Shown piece after piece: positions 53,245 to 62,453 of a DNA stretch of 64,000 bases. How positions within the stretch are numbered: position 1 is the first letter of the stretch; the number at the start of each line of letters is the position of its first letter. The stretch is from an uncultured Alteromonadaceae bacterium (lineage in GTDB: Bacteria > Pseudomonadota > Gammaproteobacteria > Enterobacterales > Alteromonadaceae). Below the pieces are notes generated by a model. That model was not told the origin of the DNA, did no database searches, and saw only the letters and a program-made list of their open reading frames with translations. A program made the translations under genes and the position numbers. The DNA lies in NCBI GenBank assembly GCA_947494925.1, contig CANLWS010000011.1, positions 62,001-126,000 of the forward strand. Reading direction: 5' to 3'.

Positions 53245-54171
53245 TTATGCAATAGAGCTAGCTGGCTCATTTAATATTTTTTGTAGTTCTTCGACCAGGA
53301 TCCGAACGCTCAAAGGAGGTACATTTCCGTATGGATGAACAGCATAGAGGGCACTTTTCCGAGACTCATATTCTGGAAGAACGGCAACCAGCTCCCGAGA
53401 TTTCAGTCTATCTCCCAAAATAAAGTTAGGTAATGCACCAAACCCTAACCCATTTACAATTAGTGACAGTGCCGCGTCGACTGAATTTACACTTGCAACT
53501 CGACGAAATCGAAATTGCATCGATTTACCAGTGTCTAGATGTGTTAAACAAGTCGTTGGTTCTGCTCCTTCCCAGTGATTTGCTACATAGGGTAAGGTCT
53601 GAATCGACTTTTCGCTGGAGCGACTCTTAAGGTCAAGGTTAAATTTCTTGATGAGTGCCGGCGAAGCGCAAAGTACATCTTGCACATAGCCTATTCGACG
53701 CGATTTGAATTCGCTATCCGGCATTTCTCCGACTGTGAGCGCCAAGCTTATTTGATGTTTAATTAAATCTATTCGTTTATCATCAACGAGGACATCAGGT
53801 TCAACCTTGGGGTATCGCTCAACCAGCGCTGCCAAAGCTGGAGCAACGGCAAAATCGATAATCGCATGCGGTGCAGTAATGCGTATTGGACCGCTCGGCT
53901 CGGCCAAATATTCGTTCACCTCTTCCAGAGCCACAGTAGCAAGATCATTCATTGACTTGCAGCGGCGATAAAAGGTTTCTCCTATTGCTGTGAGACTTTG
54001 TCTGCGCGTTGTTCTCATCAATAACTGAGCGCCCAGCATAGACTCTAGCTGTTTTAGTGCATCACTTACGCCCGATTTCCCCATTTCGAGTCTGTATGCC
54101 GCAGCTGTTACGGATCCGGTTTCAACGACTGCAATGAATATTCTTGTTTGATTAGAAAGTAAGTGTTTCAC
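53245..54171 (-). CDS. LysR-family transcriptional regulator
   Basis: 308 residues. The N-terminal winged helix-turn-helix is clear (TRIFIAVVETGSVTAAAYRLEMGKSGVSDALKQLE), followed by a LysR substrate domain (PIRITAPHAIIDFAVAPALAALVERYPKVEPDVLVDDKRIDL). It belongs to the CrgA/DsdC-like branch with the LxxRTTRRQSLT segment. Translation starts at GTG. The gene diverges from a 53-codon gene and a SnoaL-like gene, which are probable targets in the usual LysR arrangement. Confidence 0.88.
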   Translation of the reverse strand: MKHLLSNQTRIFIAVVETGSVTAAAYRLEMGKSGVSDALKQLESMLGAQLLMRTTRRQSLTAIGETFYRRCKSMNDLATVALEEVNEYLAEPSGPIRITAPHAIIDFAVAPALAALVERYPKVEPDVLVDDKRIDLIKHQISLALTVGEMPDSEFKSRRIGYVQDVLCASPALIKKFNLDLKSRSSEKSIQTLPYVANHWEGAEPTTCLTHLDTGKSMQFRFRRVASVNSVDAALSLIVNGLGFGALPNFILGDRLKSRELVAVLPEYESRKSALYAVHPYGNVPPLSVRILVEELQKILNEPASSIA

Positions 54172-54385
54172 AGGTTTCGTTTCTATAAATACTAATGATT
54201 GTCCAGAGCGATGAAATAAAAACGCGTAACTGTCTTATTGGAAAACATTCATCTCATTTCTCTATCTATTTTGGAATTAACATATTGTACGAATATATCG
54301 AACAATGCTTTCGTGAGCCACCTGTTTATCGGATTAAATATCAGGCCTACAATTCTTTCGACATTCACATTTAACGGAGACAATC

Positions 54386-54547
54386 ATGTCCCCCACCTAC
54401 AAACTTTTACTCCCTTTTAGTGGAGAACTGATTTCAATTGATTCTGCCGCGGGTGTACGGGCCGAGATTCAGATACAAAGCGAAGAGTTGGTTAAATTGG
54501 GGTTCATTGCGGCCAACGAAAGCGGCAAGCTTTTAAAAACTAAATAA
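54386..54547 (+). CDS. Small protein, 53 residues, unknown
   Basis: Starts MSPTYKLLLPFSGELIS and ends ESGKLLKTK. An ACGGAGA ribosome site lies 6 nt before the ATG. No signal, no cysteine, no known domain. It sits between the divergent LysR gene and the SnoaL-like gene and may be part of the regulated unit. Confidence 0.6.
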   Translation: MSPTYKLLLPFSGELISIDSAAGVRAEIQIQSEELVKLGFIAANESGKLLKTK

Positions 54548-54660
54548 GGTGGTGTAGGGGAAATGCAGGCTTTGGAACTCCACAAAAACCTTTGTTCGGA
54601 TCCCTGATATCTCCGTCACCAGACATCAAACTAAACTGTAACTTACAATGGAAATTCAAC

Positions 54661-55071
54661 ATGCAAAATTTATCTAAAGTTAACTCTGCCAATCAAGCGG
54701 CTTCTGCAGAGCACGAAGCGCTCATCGCAGTTGCTAAGGCAAGCAAAGCCTGGAAAGATGCGTTCAACAGTGGCGATGCGATTGGCGCTGCAAACCAATA
54801 TGAAAATGACGCTATTTTGGTAGCAAAACCATTGGGAACGTTCAGAGGCAAAGAAGAAATTCAGGAGTTTTGGACAAACTTAATCAATCAAGGGTTTAAG
54901 GATGTAGTGTATCTCAACACCAAAACCGAAATTCTCGACGAGCAAACAACCCGAATATCAGCTAATTGGAAAATGAACCAAGCTCATGGTGTCATCACTA
55001 ATGAAACTTGGGTTATTCAACCAGACGGTCGAGCACTACTAAGAGAAGACCACTTTGAAGTCGCAGAATAA
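54661..55071 (+). CDS. SnoaL/NTF2-like small protein (DUF4440 type)
   Basis: 136 residues from the ATG at 54661, the first of the natural domain; an open frame reaches 54592 but adds nothing family-like. One NTF2-like fold: SKAWKDAFNSGDAIGAANQYENDAILVAKPLGTFRGKEEIQEFW, then TRISANWKMNQAHGVITNETWVIQPDGRALLREDHFE. Such proteins are polyketide cyclase/ketosteroid-isomerase relatives or ligand-binding proteins. No signal peptide. Function not assignable; the neighbouring LysR gene may control it. Confidence 0.75.
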   Translation: MQNLSKVNSANQAASAEHEALIAVAKASKAWKDAFNSGDAIGAANQYENDAILVAKPLGTFRGKEEIQEFWTNLINQGFKDVVYLNTKTEILDEQTTRISANWKMNQAHGVITNETWVIQPDGRALLREDHFEVAE

Positions 55072-55460
55072 ATACCGTTAGCAAATGGTAATATCCATCT
55101 CATGTCCAACATTTATGCAATTCGTCTATAACGTCACCTAAATAAATAGGGAAATAAAAGGGGTCAGAGCCGGTTTATTTGCTGAATAGATTTAAAAGGG
55201 CTCTGACCTCTTTTATTGTTTCGATTGCGAAGAAAGGCAGCAAAATTAGGATGGGTGTCTTTGTATATCCTCTTATATTTCCTTTCCATAACCCAACAAA
55301 GTGCGATTGGTCGCTTTTTTATATCGCTTCGTCGGAATGACGTTTATGTCAATAACCTGGATTCCTAAAATGATTGTTGCTTTTAAGACGTGTAGCTCTC
55401 CCTAATAAAAACGTAAGTCAATTGTGGTGAAGTTCTTTGCTACATTGACGGAGTGATATC
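55072..55460. other. Intergenic region with one dispersed inverted repeat
   Basis: 389 bp holding the repeat at 55153-55217; the rest before the TolB-like gene shows nothing recognised. Confidence 0.5.
55153..55217. repeat. Dispersed palindromic repeat, complete copy
   Basis: 65-bp element: left arm AATAAAAGGGGTCAGAGCC, loop with GCTGAATAGATTTAAA, right arm GGCTCTGACCTCTTTTATT. The 19-bp arms pair with one mismatch. Related copies lie at 57571, 59366, 62308, 63661 and 63981. Confidence 0.85.
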
Positions 55461-56474
55461 ATGCGGAAAATATTTCAAAAACTGAACGTAAAAAACATCA
55501 GATCTGACCGAATGAGGTTTTTTGTTGCCGTTCTTCTTGTTGTTCCTTTTGGCTTAGCGGCCAATATTCAGAAATCCGCTCATCAGCCTTTCAAGACAAT
55601 GACGGGAACACAGGGGTGTGTGATCGAGCGGATAACCAGCGAAGCCTATGATGAATTCCAGCACCAAGGCGTCAGTGCAGACGGCCAATGGCTCGCTGTT
55701 GGCTGGAACAAAGGCAAAGACAAGGACGGGGATCCCGTGCGAGGTTCTTATTTGTTGAACCTGGATACGGGTGAAAAAAAACATTTGGCAGAACCAATTA
55801 ACCACAACTCCAGTTTTTCACCCGACGGTAAATTTCTTATCGGGGCGCAATATACTCCTGATGGTAAGACAGAACTTTATGAGTATGACCTCAATACGGA
55901 CCAGGCAAAGGTCATCGCGGCTGATCCCAATTGGGACTTCTTACCCAGTTATTCTCCTGATGGACAATCCATCGTATTCAATTCCTATCGCTCGGGGAAT
56001 TCGGAAATCTACCTATACAATCGTGTCGAAAAAAAACTGACACAATTGACCCATCATGAAAACTACGATGCCCACGGTGAGATTTCACCTGACGGCAGCA
56101 AAGTGTTATACAACCGACAAGTAGAAAAAATTGCCGACGGCCTTTATGATTTTGACCTTTATTCTTATGATTTAACCACAGGAATAGAAACCCGAATGAC
56201 ATCGAAACCGTTAGAAGAAGGTTACGGTGCCTGGGCTCCGGACAGTGAAAGGGTGGTGTTTAGTTTTAACCCTGATGCGAAGCCTGGGGTTATTGGTCTT
56301 TACATCATGGAACCAGACGGTTCGTTGAATCAGCTTACTGGTGGCAACTGGAAAGACAGTTATGCCTACTGGATGCGCGACGGAAGCCACATCTATTTTA
56401 ATTCTGACCGCAGCGGCGCCTCGCAAATCTATCGCATCAAAATGGATGGATTTGATTGTGTGAAATCCAATTAG
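55461..56474 (+). CDS. TolB-like beta-propeller protein (PD40 repeats), exported
   Basis: 337 residues. An N-terminal hydrophobic segment (FFVAVLLVVPFGLAANI) works as signal or anchor. The body has at least five WD40-like PD40 blades: FSPDGKFLIGAQYTPDGKTELY, YSPDGQSIVFNSYRSGNSEIYLY, ISPDGSKVLYNRQ, WAPDSERVVFSFN and WMRDGSHIYFNSDRSGASQIYRI. There is no peptidase domain behind the propeller, unlike DPP-IV relatives. It resembles periplasmic TolB-type propellers but is not next to tol genes. A GGAG ribosome site precedes the ATG. Confidence 0.78.
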   Translation: MRKIFQKLNVKNIRSDRMRFFVAVLLVVPFGLAANIQKSAHQPFKTMTGTQGCVIERITSEAYDEFQHQGVSADGQWLAVGWNKGKDKDGDPVRGSYLLNLDTGEKKHLAEPINHNSSFSPDGKFLIGAQYTPDGKTELYEYDLNTDQAKVIAADPNWDFLPSYSPDGQSIVFNSYRSGNSEIYLYNRVEKKLTQLTHHENYDAHGEISPDGSKVLYNRQVEKIADGLYDFDLYSYDLTTGIETRMTSKPLEEGYGAWAPDSERVVFSFNPDAKPGVIGLYIMEPDGSLNQLTGGNWKDSYAYWMRDGSHIYFNSDRSGASQIYRIKMDGFDCVKSN

Positions 56475-56600
56475 ATGGATAGTGAACCAAACAGCTTAAT
56501 TTTTTAAATGTCTAAGTTATTTATTTTGTTAGCGATTTGCTTAGGGCGCTATCAAGGTGAATAATCAGGTCTTACTGAATCATGCTTGGCGCTGAACATT

Positions 56601-57575
56601 ATGCACATTGAGCAAATCAGCAGAGACTGCTCGGCATTTCAACAACCCGTTAATGAACACGCATTAAGTCAAGCTCTGGCAGAGCACTTACCTGGCGAAA
56701 CAATCCTTGCGGTAAAGGAGTTACGCGCAGGTTTGTTTAATAACACTTACCATGTGCAAACAGAACGCAACCAGTATGTCCTTAAAATTGCACCATCAAA
56801 GCAACAGCTGATATTTTACAACGAGCTTAACTTAATGGGCCGAGAGCGGACGTTGGTCAAAACATTGCAATCTGCTAGCCCGCTTATTCCGCATTACTTT
56901 GCCTTTTTTCGTGTTGATGAACGAGATGCGTTCATACAAGCATATGTCCACGGCAGAACGTGGCAAGATGAGATTGAAAGCCTGAGCGAATCCGAAAATA
57001 ATCAGCTGTGGTCTCAACTGGGAGACTTTGCTAACACCATCCACAGTGTTGAAAGTGAGCGCTTTGGTTTTCCAACGCCAGGTAAGCGCTTCACGAGTTG
57101 GTATGAATTTATCTTGGATACGGTGGAAGGCAATGTAAAAGATTGCCAGGCGCTTACCATTGATATGCGGCACATAAACGTCTTTCTGGAACGACTCCCT
57201 CACTTTCAGCAAACGCTAAACAATATTGAGCGACCCAGGCTTTTACATGGCGATATTTGGCCGCGAAATGTCATTATTGATGGCACCGGTGAGCGTATCA
57301 AAATTAATGCTGTTATCGACGCGGAAAGAGCGTTCTGGGGTGATCCTATTTGTGATTGGGTGTTATTGCTATTCGATTTACCCGATGCTTTTTGGCAAGG
57401 TTATGGTAGTGATTTATTGGCGCAAACCGATCCGGTGCTGGTATCTCTTTACAAGGGAATGTATTTTATTCAGAACTGCCTGGGAAAAAACCGCGACCAT
57501 AAATCCGACCAGCTATATCAGCAATTATTGAGTGATATTAACGTCAATCTTACGCAATATCTAAACAGCCAATAG
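56601..57575 (+). CDS. APH/choline-kinase-like phosphotransferase
   Basis: 324 residues from the ATG at 56601 (a TTG at 56586 is possible). Protein-kinase-like small-molecule kinase: Gly-rich LRAGLFNNTYHVQTERNQYVLKIAPS with the ATP-binding Lys, catalytic loop LLHGDIWPRNVII, and metal-binding VIDAERAFWGDP. This set is shared by aminoglycoside, choline, homoserine and fructosamine kinases. The substrate cannot be fixed. It lies 126 bp after the TolB-like gene and is followed by a degenerate dispersed repeat. Confidence 0.82.
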   Translation: MHIEQISRDCSAFQQPVNEHALSQALAEHLPGETILAVKELRAGLFNNTYHVQTERNQYVLKIAPSKQQLIFYNELNLMGRERTLVKTLQSASPLIPHYFAFFRVDERDAFIQAYVHGRTWQDEIESLSESENNQLWSQLGDFANTIHSVESERFGFPTPGKRFTSWYEFILDTVEGNVKDCQALTIDMRHINVFLERLPHFQQTLNNIERPRLLHGDIWPRNVIIDGTGERIKINAVIDAERAFWGDPICDWVLLLFDLPDAFWQGYGSDLLAQTDPVLVSLYKGMYFIQNCLGKNRDHKSDQLYQQLLSDINVNLTQYLNSQ

Positions 57576-57631
57576 GGTCAGAACGGTTTTATATGCGGTA
57601 TAGGTTTAAAACGACTTCGCCCTCTTTTTTC
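57571..57631. repeat. Dispersed palindromic repeat, degenerate copy
   Basis: GGGTCAGAACGGTTTTAT ... TAGGTTTAAAACGACTTCGCCCTC follows the layout of the complete copy at 55153 with several changes; a long T run follows. Confidence 0.6.
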
Positions 57632-57664
57632 TTTTTTTCATAAATGACCCGGTAAAGTTGTTGG

Positions 57665-58750
57665 CTACTGATGTGTTGATTTTGTAATGCCGTATTGGTC
57701 TTCATAACGTGGCAAAGTAACGTATTCAAAAATCGGCATAAATGCGATGTCAGTGCCCAATTTTCTTTCTGCCAATTTATATAATTTCGCGACTACTCTA
57801 TCAGTATGCAATAACAAATTTGGTCCAGAGGTTAAACGCTTTGTTAGAGGCTTATAAAAGTTATCCCAGTGAATCGGAATGACTAACTTTGCATTCACTA
57901 CTTTTACAGTATTGTCCCAATAATCTTGAACATCCTCAGGTTTTAGTAAGCCTATACCTAAAAAAACAACGTCTGCATTTACACCTTCCAGGTCGCCTTT
58001 TCGGATATTTGCACTAGGTATTACTAGTATTTTGGGTTGGCGTAACGATTGGTTTGTATCGTTGTTGAATTTGTTCTGACTTTTCGTCGAAATTAAAAAG
58101 CTGAAATTAGGAGTTTCCTTTTTAAAATTTCCACCTCTGAAGCAGGTAAAAAGATTTTCACCAAACATTTTCGCGCCGTTTTTTCTGACGTGTGGGGTTT
58201 CTAATGCTTGTATCTGAAAGTTACCAACCGTATACCTGTTGCCGTTTTTCAGTTTTTCGAATAATGGCGTAACCAAATTTGTGTCACTTTTTATTGCGTT
58301 TTCTTCCCACTGATTCCGAATGAACGATATGCTTTCTTCACTGCCATACACTGTGGTTGGTACTCTGTGTTTGAGTCTATCTTGAGTGTTAAAAATTTTT
58401 AGTACGGTACTTGAATCTAAAATGTGATCGAAATGAGCATGAGAAGTGAGTAAAGCATCGATGTGAGGTATTTGAGTTTTCTCAATATAATGCCCAACAG
58501 CAGACTCATCTGAGTTCATACCATGCTTGCAGTAACTAAATAGGGCAGAGCGACGGGTAAAAAATCCATCTAAGAGAATAGTCGAGTCACCATCAGTAAT
58601 AGAAAGATTGGAGACGCCCATAAATTGCACGCTGATATCACTATTTGTGCGAGTAACGTCTGTTTGTAAATAATCACCCTTATCAGGTGAAAAAACAGCG
58701 CATCCACTGTTAATCAAGATTAGCAAAACTATACTGAGTATTTTTATCAA
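57665..58750 (-). CDS. Metallo-beta-lactamase-fold hydrolase, lipoprotein
   Basis: 361 residues. Lipobox LILINSGC; translation starts at TTG with GGGAG at good spacing, and no later ATG would keep the signal. The MBL zinc motif is LLTSHAHFDH, preceded by SNLSITDGDSTILLDGFFTRR. A later His-rich turn ETPHVRKN and the C-terminal KLVIPIHWDNF complete the metal site. It resembles UlaG/RomA-type MBL proteins. Substrate unknown. Confidence 0.8.
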   Translation of the reverse strand: MIKILSIVLLILINSGCAVFSPDKGDYLQTDVTRTNSDISVQFMGVSNLSITDGDSTILLDGFFTRRSALFSYCKHGMNSDESAVGHYIEKTQIPHIDALLTSHAHFDHILDSSTVLKIFNTQDRLKHRVPTTVYGSEESISFIRNQWEENAIKSDTNLVTPLFEKLKNGNRYTVGNFQIQALETPHVRKNGAKMFGENLFTCFRGGNFKKETPNFSFLISTKSQNKFNNDTNQSLRQPKILVIPSANIRKGDLEGVNADVVFLGIGLLKPEDVQDYWDNTVKVVNAKLVIPIHWDNFYKPLTKRLTSGPNLLLHTDRVVAKLYKLAERKLGTDIAFMPIFEYVTLPRYEDQYGITKSTHQ

Positions 58751-59038
58751 ACCGTATACTCCCAGAGGGATAGTGGTAATTGAGTTCGAACAACTGTGTT
58801 AAATAGTCAAATTGCCCTTATTCAATATCGCCTAGGCTCTATGCAACTTTGACCCACAATAACCCTTTTGTCAGGTTTAGCATAAAGATTCATCAAAAAC
58901 GCAGCAAAGATTCAAATCTGAATGACGAATGACTGATTTTAGGCTCCAAATCTGTCGTTCAAAACTCGGCCAAAAGGGGACCGTATTTTCAATATTGTTC
59001 ACAGGTTCAATTAGGCGCTCTACCTGGACAAATTAGTG

Positions 59039-59248
59039 TCAACTATGTGTAGTTAATACTTCTTTGTCCCTATCAAGAAAAACGGGCTTTTCACCTTGAA
59101 GTAACATTAGTACAGCAAGAAATTCTTCGTGATTGCTGACAGGTACTTTGCTGAATTTACTTGCCCCCTCAAATTTAGTGTATATGGCACCGGTGTTTCG
59201 TTTGTATTTCCAGGCAACTTTATAATCCACAATAAGTCTTGAAGCCAT
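59039..59248 (-). CDS. Small protein, 69 residues, unknown
   Basis: Starts MASRLIVDYKVAWKYKRN and has KVPVSNHEEFLAVLMLLQGEKPVF. A very strong ribosome site (GAGGAGGAAA, 5 nt before ATG) argues that it is translated. No membrane segment or known domain. Confidence 0.65.
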   Translation of the reverse strand: MASRLIVDYKVAWKYKRNTGAIYTKFEGASKFSKVPVSNHEEFLAVLMLLQGEKPVFLDRDKEVLTTHS

Positions 59249-59365
59249 AGTATTTCCTCCTCGTAAGGACTTGCAAAAAGTGTTCTATCAATCTTACCGT
59301 GCTGCGAACATGACGAACCTCTCAGCTGTCTAGGTAAGTGCTGGCTTCATGATTTAATAGGGGCT

Positions 59366-59431
59366 TAAATAGCGTCAGAGCCGATTTATTCGCTGAATAG
59401 ATTTAAATGGGCTCTGACCCTTTTTATTTTT
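59366..59431. repeat. Dispersed palindromic repeat, second complete copy
   Basis: GCGTCAGAGCCGATTTATT, the conserved centre CGCTGAATAGATTTAAA, and GGGCTCTGACCCTTTTTATT. Nearly the same as the copy at 55153. It lies just past the stop of the esterase gene and could also act as a transcription terminator. Confidence 0.82.
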
Positions 59432-59455
59432 CCCCTATTGGTAAAGTTTGCTCTT

Positions 59456-60601
59456 TTAACGGGATTCCATTTGGTTCTTAAGTCTTTGAAGCCACCTTTG
59501 AGCAAGTGAAAAATCTGGATCTATTGTCAGTGATTTTTCGAACATGACCTCAGCACTTTCAAGCTGACCTTGAGCTCTGCGTACAAGACCCATTCCGAGA
59601 TAAGATTCCTTCCCTTCAGGGTAGACTTCTAAGGAATATTGAAAGATTTCTTCTGCGGCAATTAAATTCTTACTTAGTATCGTGTGAAAACCAAGGTTAA
59701 ATATGACCCCGATAGGAGTCTTGATTTCATACCCGTATCGTTTTGATAAGCTATCGAAATGTTGTGTCACTTTATCCAACGACTCCAGGTTTTCACCGGG
59801 ATTAAAGGGATTGAAGTCAGGATATAACGCAAGAAGAAACAGTGTAAAATCCATCGCTGGTACATGACCCTGGTTCACTAATTCATCCACTTTATAGCTA
59901 AAACTCTTTGGTTTATGGTCCGCTAAAACACCAGTGAATTCAGAAACATGATTTGTTAATCCCTCATCATCGCTGTAAATGATGTGTAGAAATCTGTTTT
60001 CCGAAAGCGTTTTTAACGGACCTGATTTTATTTTTTGTTGAAGCACTTCCGGTATAACCATAAGGGATGGGCTACTTGCAAAGTAGCCATTAAACAGAAG
60101 GGGGTTGTTGAGTAGGGTGTAAACAGTGAAAAAGCCACTGTTAGAACCGCCATAAAGGACGTTGAACGGGGCAGTCCGATAGTTATTATCAACGTGCGGG
60201 ATCAGCTCTGTCTCAAAAAAGTTAATATAATTATCCGGAATTGTTGTGTCTTGATTTCCCCTGGCTGGTAACAAAATACGATTTCCTTCGGGTAAGTCAA
60301 TTCCAACAAGTATCATCTCAGGAATTTGTCCCTCGCCCATGTAGTCTAGTGTAGAAGCTAACATGGCGAACCGGGCCCGGTAATCTGAACCCAACATATA
60401 AATCACAGGATAGGTTTTGCTGGCACTATCGTAGTTAGCGGGTAAATGGATTGATAGCGGGATAGCTTTGTTTAACACTTTTGACTGAAGTGAAGATATT
60501 TCGCCTAAGGTAACTGCTGGGCTTTTTTTGCCAGCAAACGCTTCAAAACAGCTTGAGAGTGCAACTATAAAAATAAAAATCGTTTTATATGACGTAACCA
60601 T
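59456..60601 (-). CDS. Exported esterase (EstD/IroE fold) with C-terminal TPR
   Basis: 381 residues from the ATG at 60601 (AAGGG upstream; a TTG at 60607 is also in frame). Signal peptide to about AFAG. The alpha/beta-hydrolase esterase domain has LSIHLPANYDSASKTYPVIYMLGSD, nucleophile Ser in YGGSNSGFFTVY, and His in NQGHVPAMDF. From residue ~290 two to three tetratricopeptide repeats follow (LIAAEEIFQYSLEVYPEGKESYLGMG; LESAEVMFEKSLTIDPDFSLA). This fusion is seen in gammaproteobacteria; the TPR may bind a partner protein. Substrate unknown. Confidence 0.82.
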   Translation of the reverse strand: MVTSYKTIFIFIVALSSCFEAFAGKKSPAVTLGEISSLQSKVLNKAIPLSIHLPANYDSASKTYPVIYMLGSDYRARFAMLASTLDYMGEGQIPEMILVGIDLPEGNRILLPARGNQDTTIPDNYINFFETELIPHVDNNYRTAPFNVLYGGSNSGFFTVYTLLNNPLLFNGYFASSPSLMVIPEVLQQKIKSGPLKTLSENRFLHIIYSDDEGLTNHVSEFTGVLADHKPKSFSYKVDELVNQGHVPAMDFTLFLLALYPDFNPFNPGENLESLDKVTQHFDSLSKRYGYEIKTPIGVIFNLGFHTILSKNLIAAEEIFQYSLEVYPEGKESYLGMGLVRRAQGQLESAEVMFEKSLTIDPDFSLAQRWLQRLKNQMESR

Positions 60602-61066
60602 CAACAAACCCTTGATTGTAAAATAAATATTGGTTTATTCAGCTCGGGGAATTTTGTTACTTCGCATTTTTGATTTACATAACCCCACACTCATTATTCA
60701 TAGTCCCTTTTAAAGTCTGGGAACAAGGCGAATGTAAAGAAGTTGAAGTGAAAAACATGACGTCATACTGACTTCTTGCTGATTTTTTGATGATTCTTAG
60801 CCACTGATAATTAATTCTTAATTATCAGTGTGTTAAAGCTGCTCATTTCATTTAGGTCAATCTTTATGAGCGCACAATTTTTGGTTATTGAATGTGGCTA
60901 GGTACAACTTTAGTTTCGCAGCACCCTAGCAAATTGAAGAGTGCGGTTAACTAGTTCTGTTATTGTCACAAACTGCCACTTCAAGCTTCCGACAGGAGCG
61001 TGTGCAGGGTCTATGTGAATTTCAGTGCATAGTTCATAGAATGAAAATAACATGTTTACTCTGCCC
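60602..61066. other. Intergenic region with a perfect dyad
   Basis: 465 bp between the GT25 gene and the esterase gene, both on the minus strand. It contains the 29-bp perfect inverted repeat at 60802-60830; otherwise nothing recognised. Confidence 0.5.
60802..60830. repeat. Perfect 13-bp inverted repeat with 3-nt loop
   Basis: CACTGATAATTAA, TTC, TTAATTATCAGTG. No T run on either strand follows directly, so it may be an operator dyad or a transcript hairpin rather than a terminator. Confidence 0.75.
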
Positions 61067-61822
61067 CTAGATATTTGAAAATTTTCGTGCGAACTTTCTA
61101 CTCAAAATAAAATTTATTAGTGTGTATTTAATGCTATTTACAATTCTCAATAATTTGTTGCTTGATTGTTTATTCCTGACCTCAAGCTTATTAATTTCAC
61201 TTTCAAGTGTAGTATCAATGTCTACAGGATAAGGTTTTAACCCATAAACATTTATTTCATATTCCCACCAATATTGAATATCTATGTCTACAGGTCTAGC
61301 AATTCTCTTTGACCCTGCCAGCAACTTACGAACTCCATTCTTTGATACCAATTGCGCTGTCGTACCAGCGGGGATTTTGTTATAAACAACCAGATGATGC
61401 TCTCCTACCTTTTTTTTAGCTAAGGCTTTTCTTTTTTCTGGTTTTTCACATAGTTTTATGTAGTCCCATCGAACATCTCGGCAAACAATGTCTTCAATGG
61501 CTTGGAAAAAATTTTCCTTAATTTCTGCGTCATCTTCCAAAATGACAGCAAAATCAAGATCTTCTTCTAAAGTCCTCTCCCAGACTTTTATATGACTTTG
61601 AAAACATGCTATTTCTCCAGGGCCCAATTGCTTAGGGTACCGTTTCATATTTAATGCATGATCGTAACCTTCGATATTATCAGTCTCAGAAAAACCTTTA
61701 CCGTCTATCGCACTTATCCTTTCGAAGTTAAGGCCTCTTTTCTTGGCATTTTCAGTAAACTTTACTAGCCTCTCATTTGACCGATCTAGGTTTATTAAAA
61801 ACACTTTTATTTTCTTATCCAT
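61067..61822 (-). CDS. Family 25 glycosyltransferase
   Basis: Cytoplasmic glycosyltransferase of 251 residues, of the type that adds sugars to lipooligosaccharide or to glycans on proteins. It opens KKIKVFLINLDRSNERLVKF, the standard GT25 start. GPGEIACFQSHIKVWE and LDFAVILEDDAEIKENF (EDD metal/donor site) are typical. The C-terminus is basic and Ile/Asn-rich. AT content is higher than in the neighbours, which suggests transfer; no other surface-polysaccharide gene lies next to it. Confidence 0.87.
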   Translation of the reverse strand: MDKKIKVFLINLDRSNERLVKFTENAKKRGLNFERISAIDGKGFSETDNIEGYDHALNMKRYPKQLGPGEIACFQSHIKVWERTLEEDLDFAVILEDDAEIKENFFQAIEDIVCRDVRWDYIKLCEKPEKRKALAKKKVGEHHLVVYNKIPAGTTAQLVSKNGVRKLLAGSKRIARPVDIDIQYWWEYEINVYGLKPYPVDIDTTLESEINKLEVRNKQSSNKLLRIVNSIKYTLINFILSRKFARKFSNI

Positions 61823-62453
61823 TCAGTGGTTCCACAGTAAATTAGCCATAATTCGTGCAATCAAAATTCAGATAGATTTGAAGTGTGATGAGTTAAAGTT
61901 GAGAATTGGACTTTTCTATTTTCGCTAGGTTAGCTATTGGAGTTTCGGGTACAAAAAAGCATCTGTGTTGCTTCCATCACCATTTATTGTCAAAACCTTA
62001 AAAATAATAATACGCTAGACTCACTTCAGTCATAGGTAACTAAACCTACCGATATCTGAAGTTATCACCTCGCGGGTTTTGTATGAATTGCTATGCAATT
62101 CAATCTTGTGTTATTTGGATTCTAGTTAACTGGTAAATCGCTTCACTAAACTGCTAAAGAAACGGGTTGGCTGGTACCCCAAATTTTCAGAACATTCCTT
62201 GTATATCATGTTAGGTGTTGTTCAGGATTGTCACAGATTTGTCGATATCACTGACATTTTGCGCTTTACCGGCGTTACACCATTCCCTGACCTTGTTGCT
62301 GAAAAGGGATTTAAAAGGGCTCTGACCCCTTTTATTTAATGTGATACTCAATAGTGGTTACTTGTCCCGATAGATACGGCGTTAGTCGTTGATAGCTAAC
62401 ATTCTTTTGTTGAGCACATATACTTATTTTCAACGAGAACAGTTGGATAAATA
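61823..62453. other. Intergenic region with half a dispersed repeat
   Basis: 631 bp. The only recognised item is the right-arm repeat at 62308-62339; no RNA gene or coding remnant could be supported. Confidence 0.45.
62308..62339. repeat. Dispersed repeat, right half only
   Basis: GATTTAAAAGGGCTCTGACC then CCTTTTATTTAA matches the right half of the copy at 55153; no left arm is found upstream. Confidence 0.7.
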
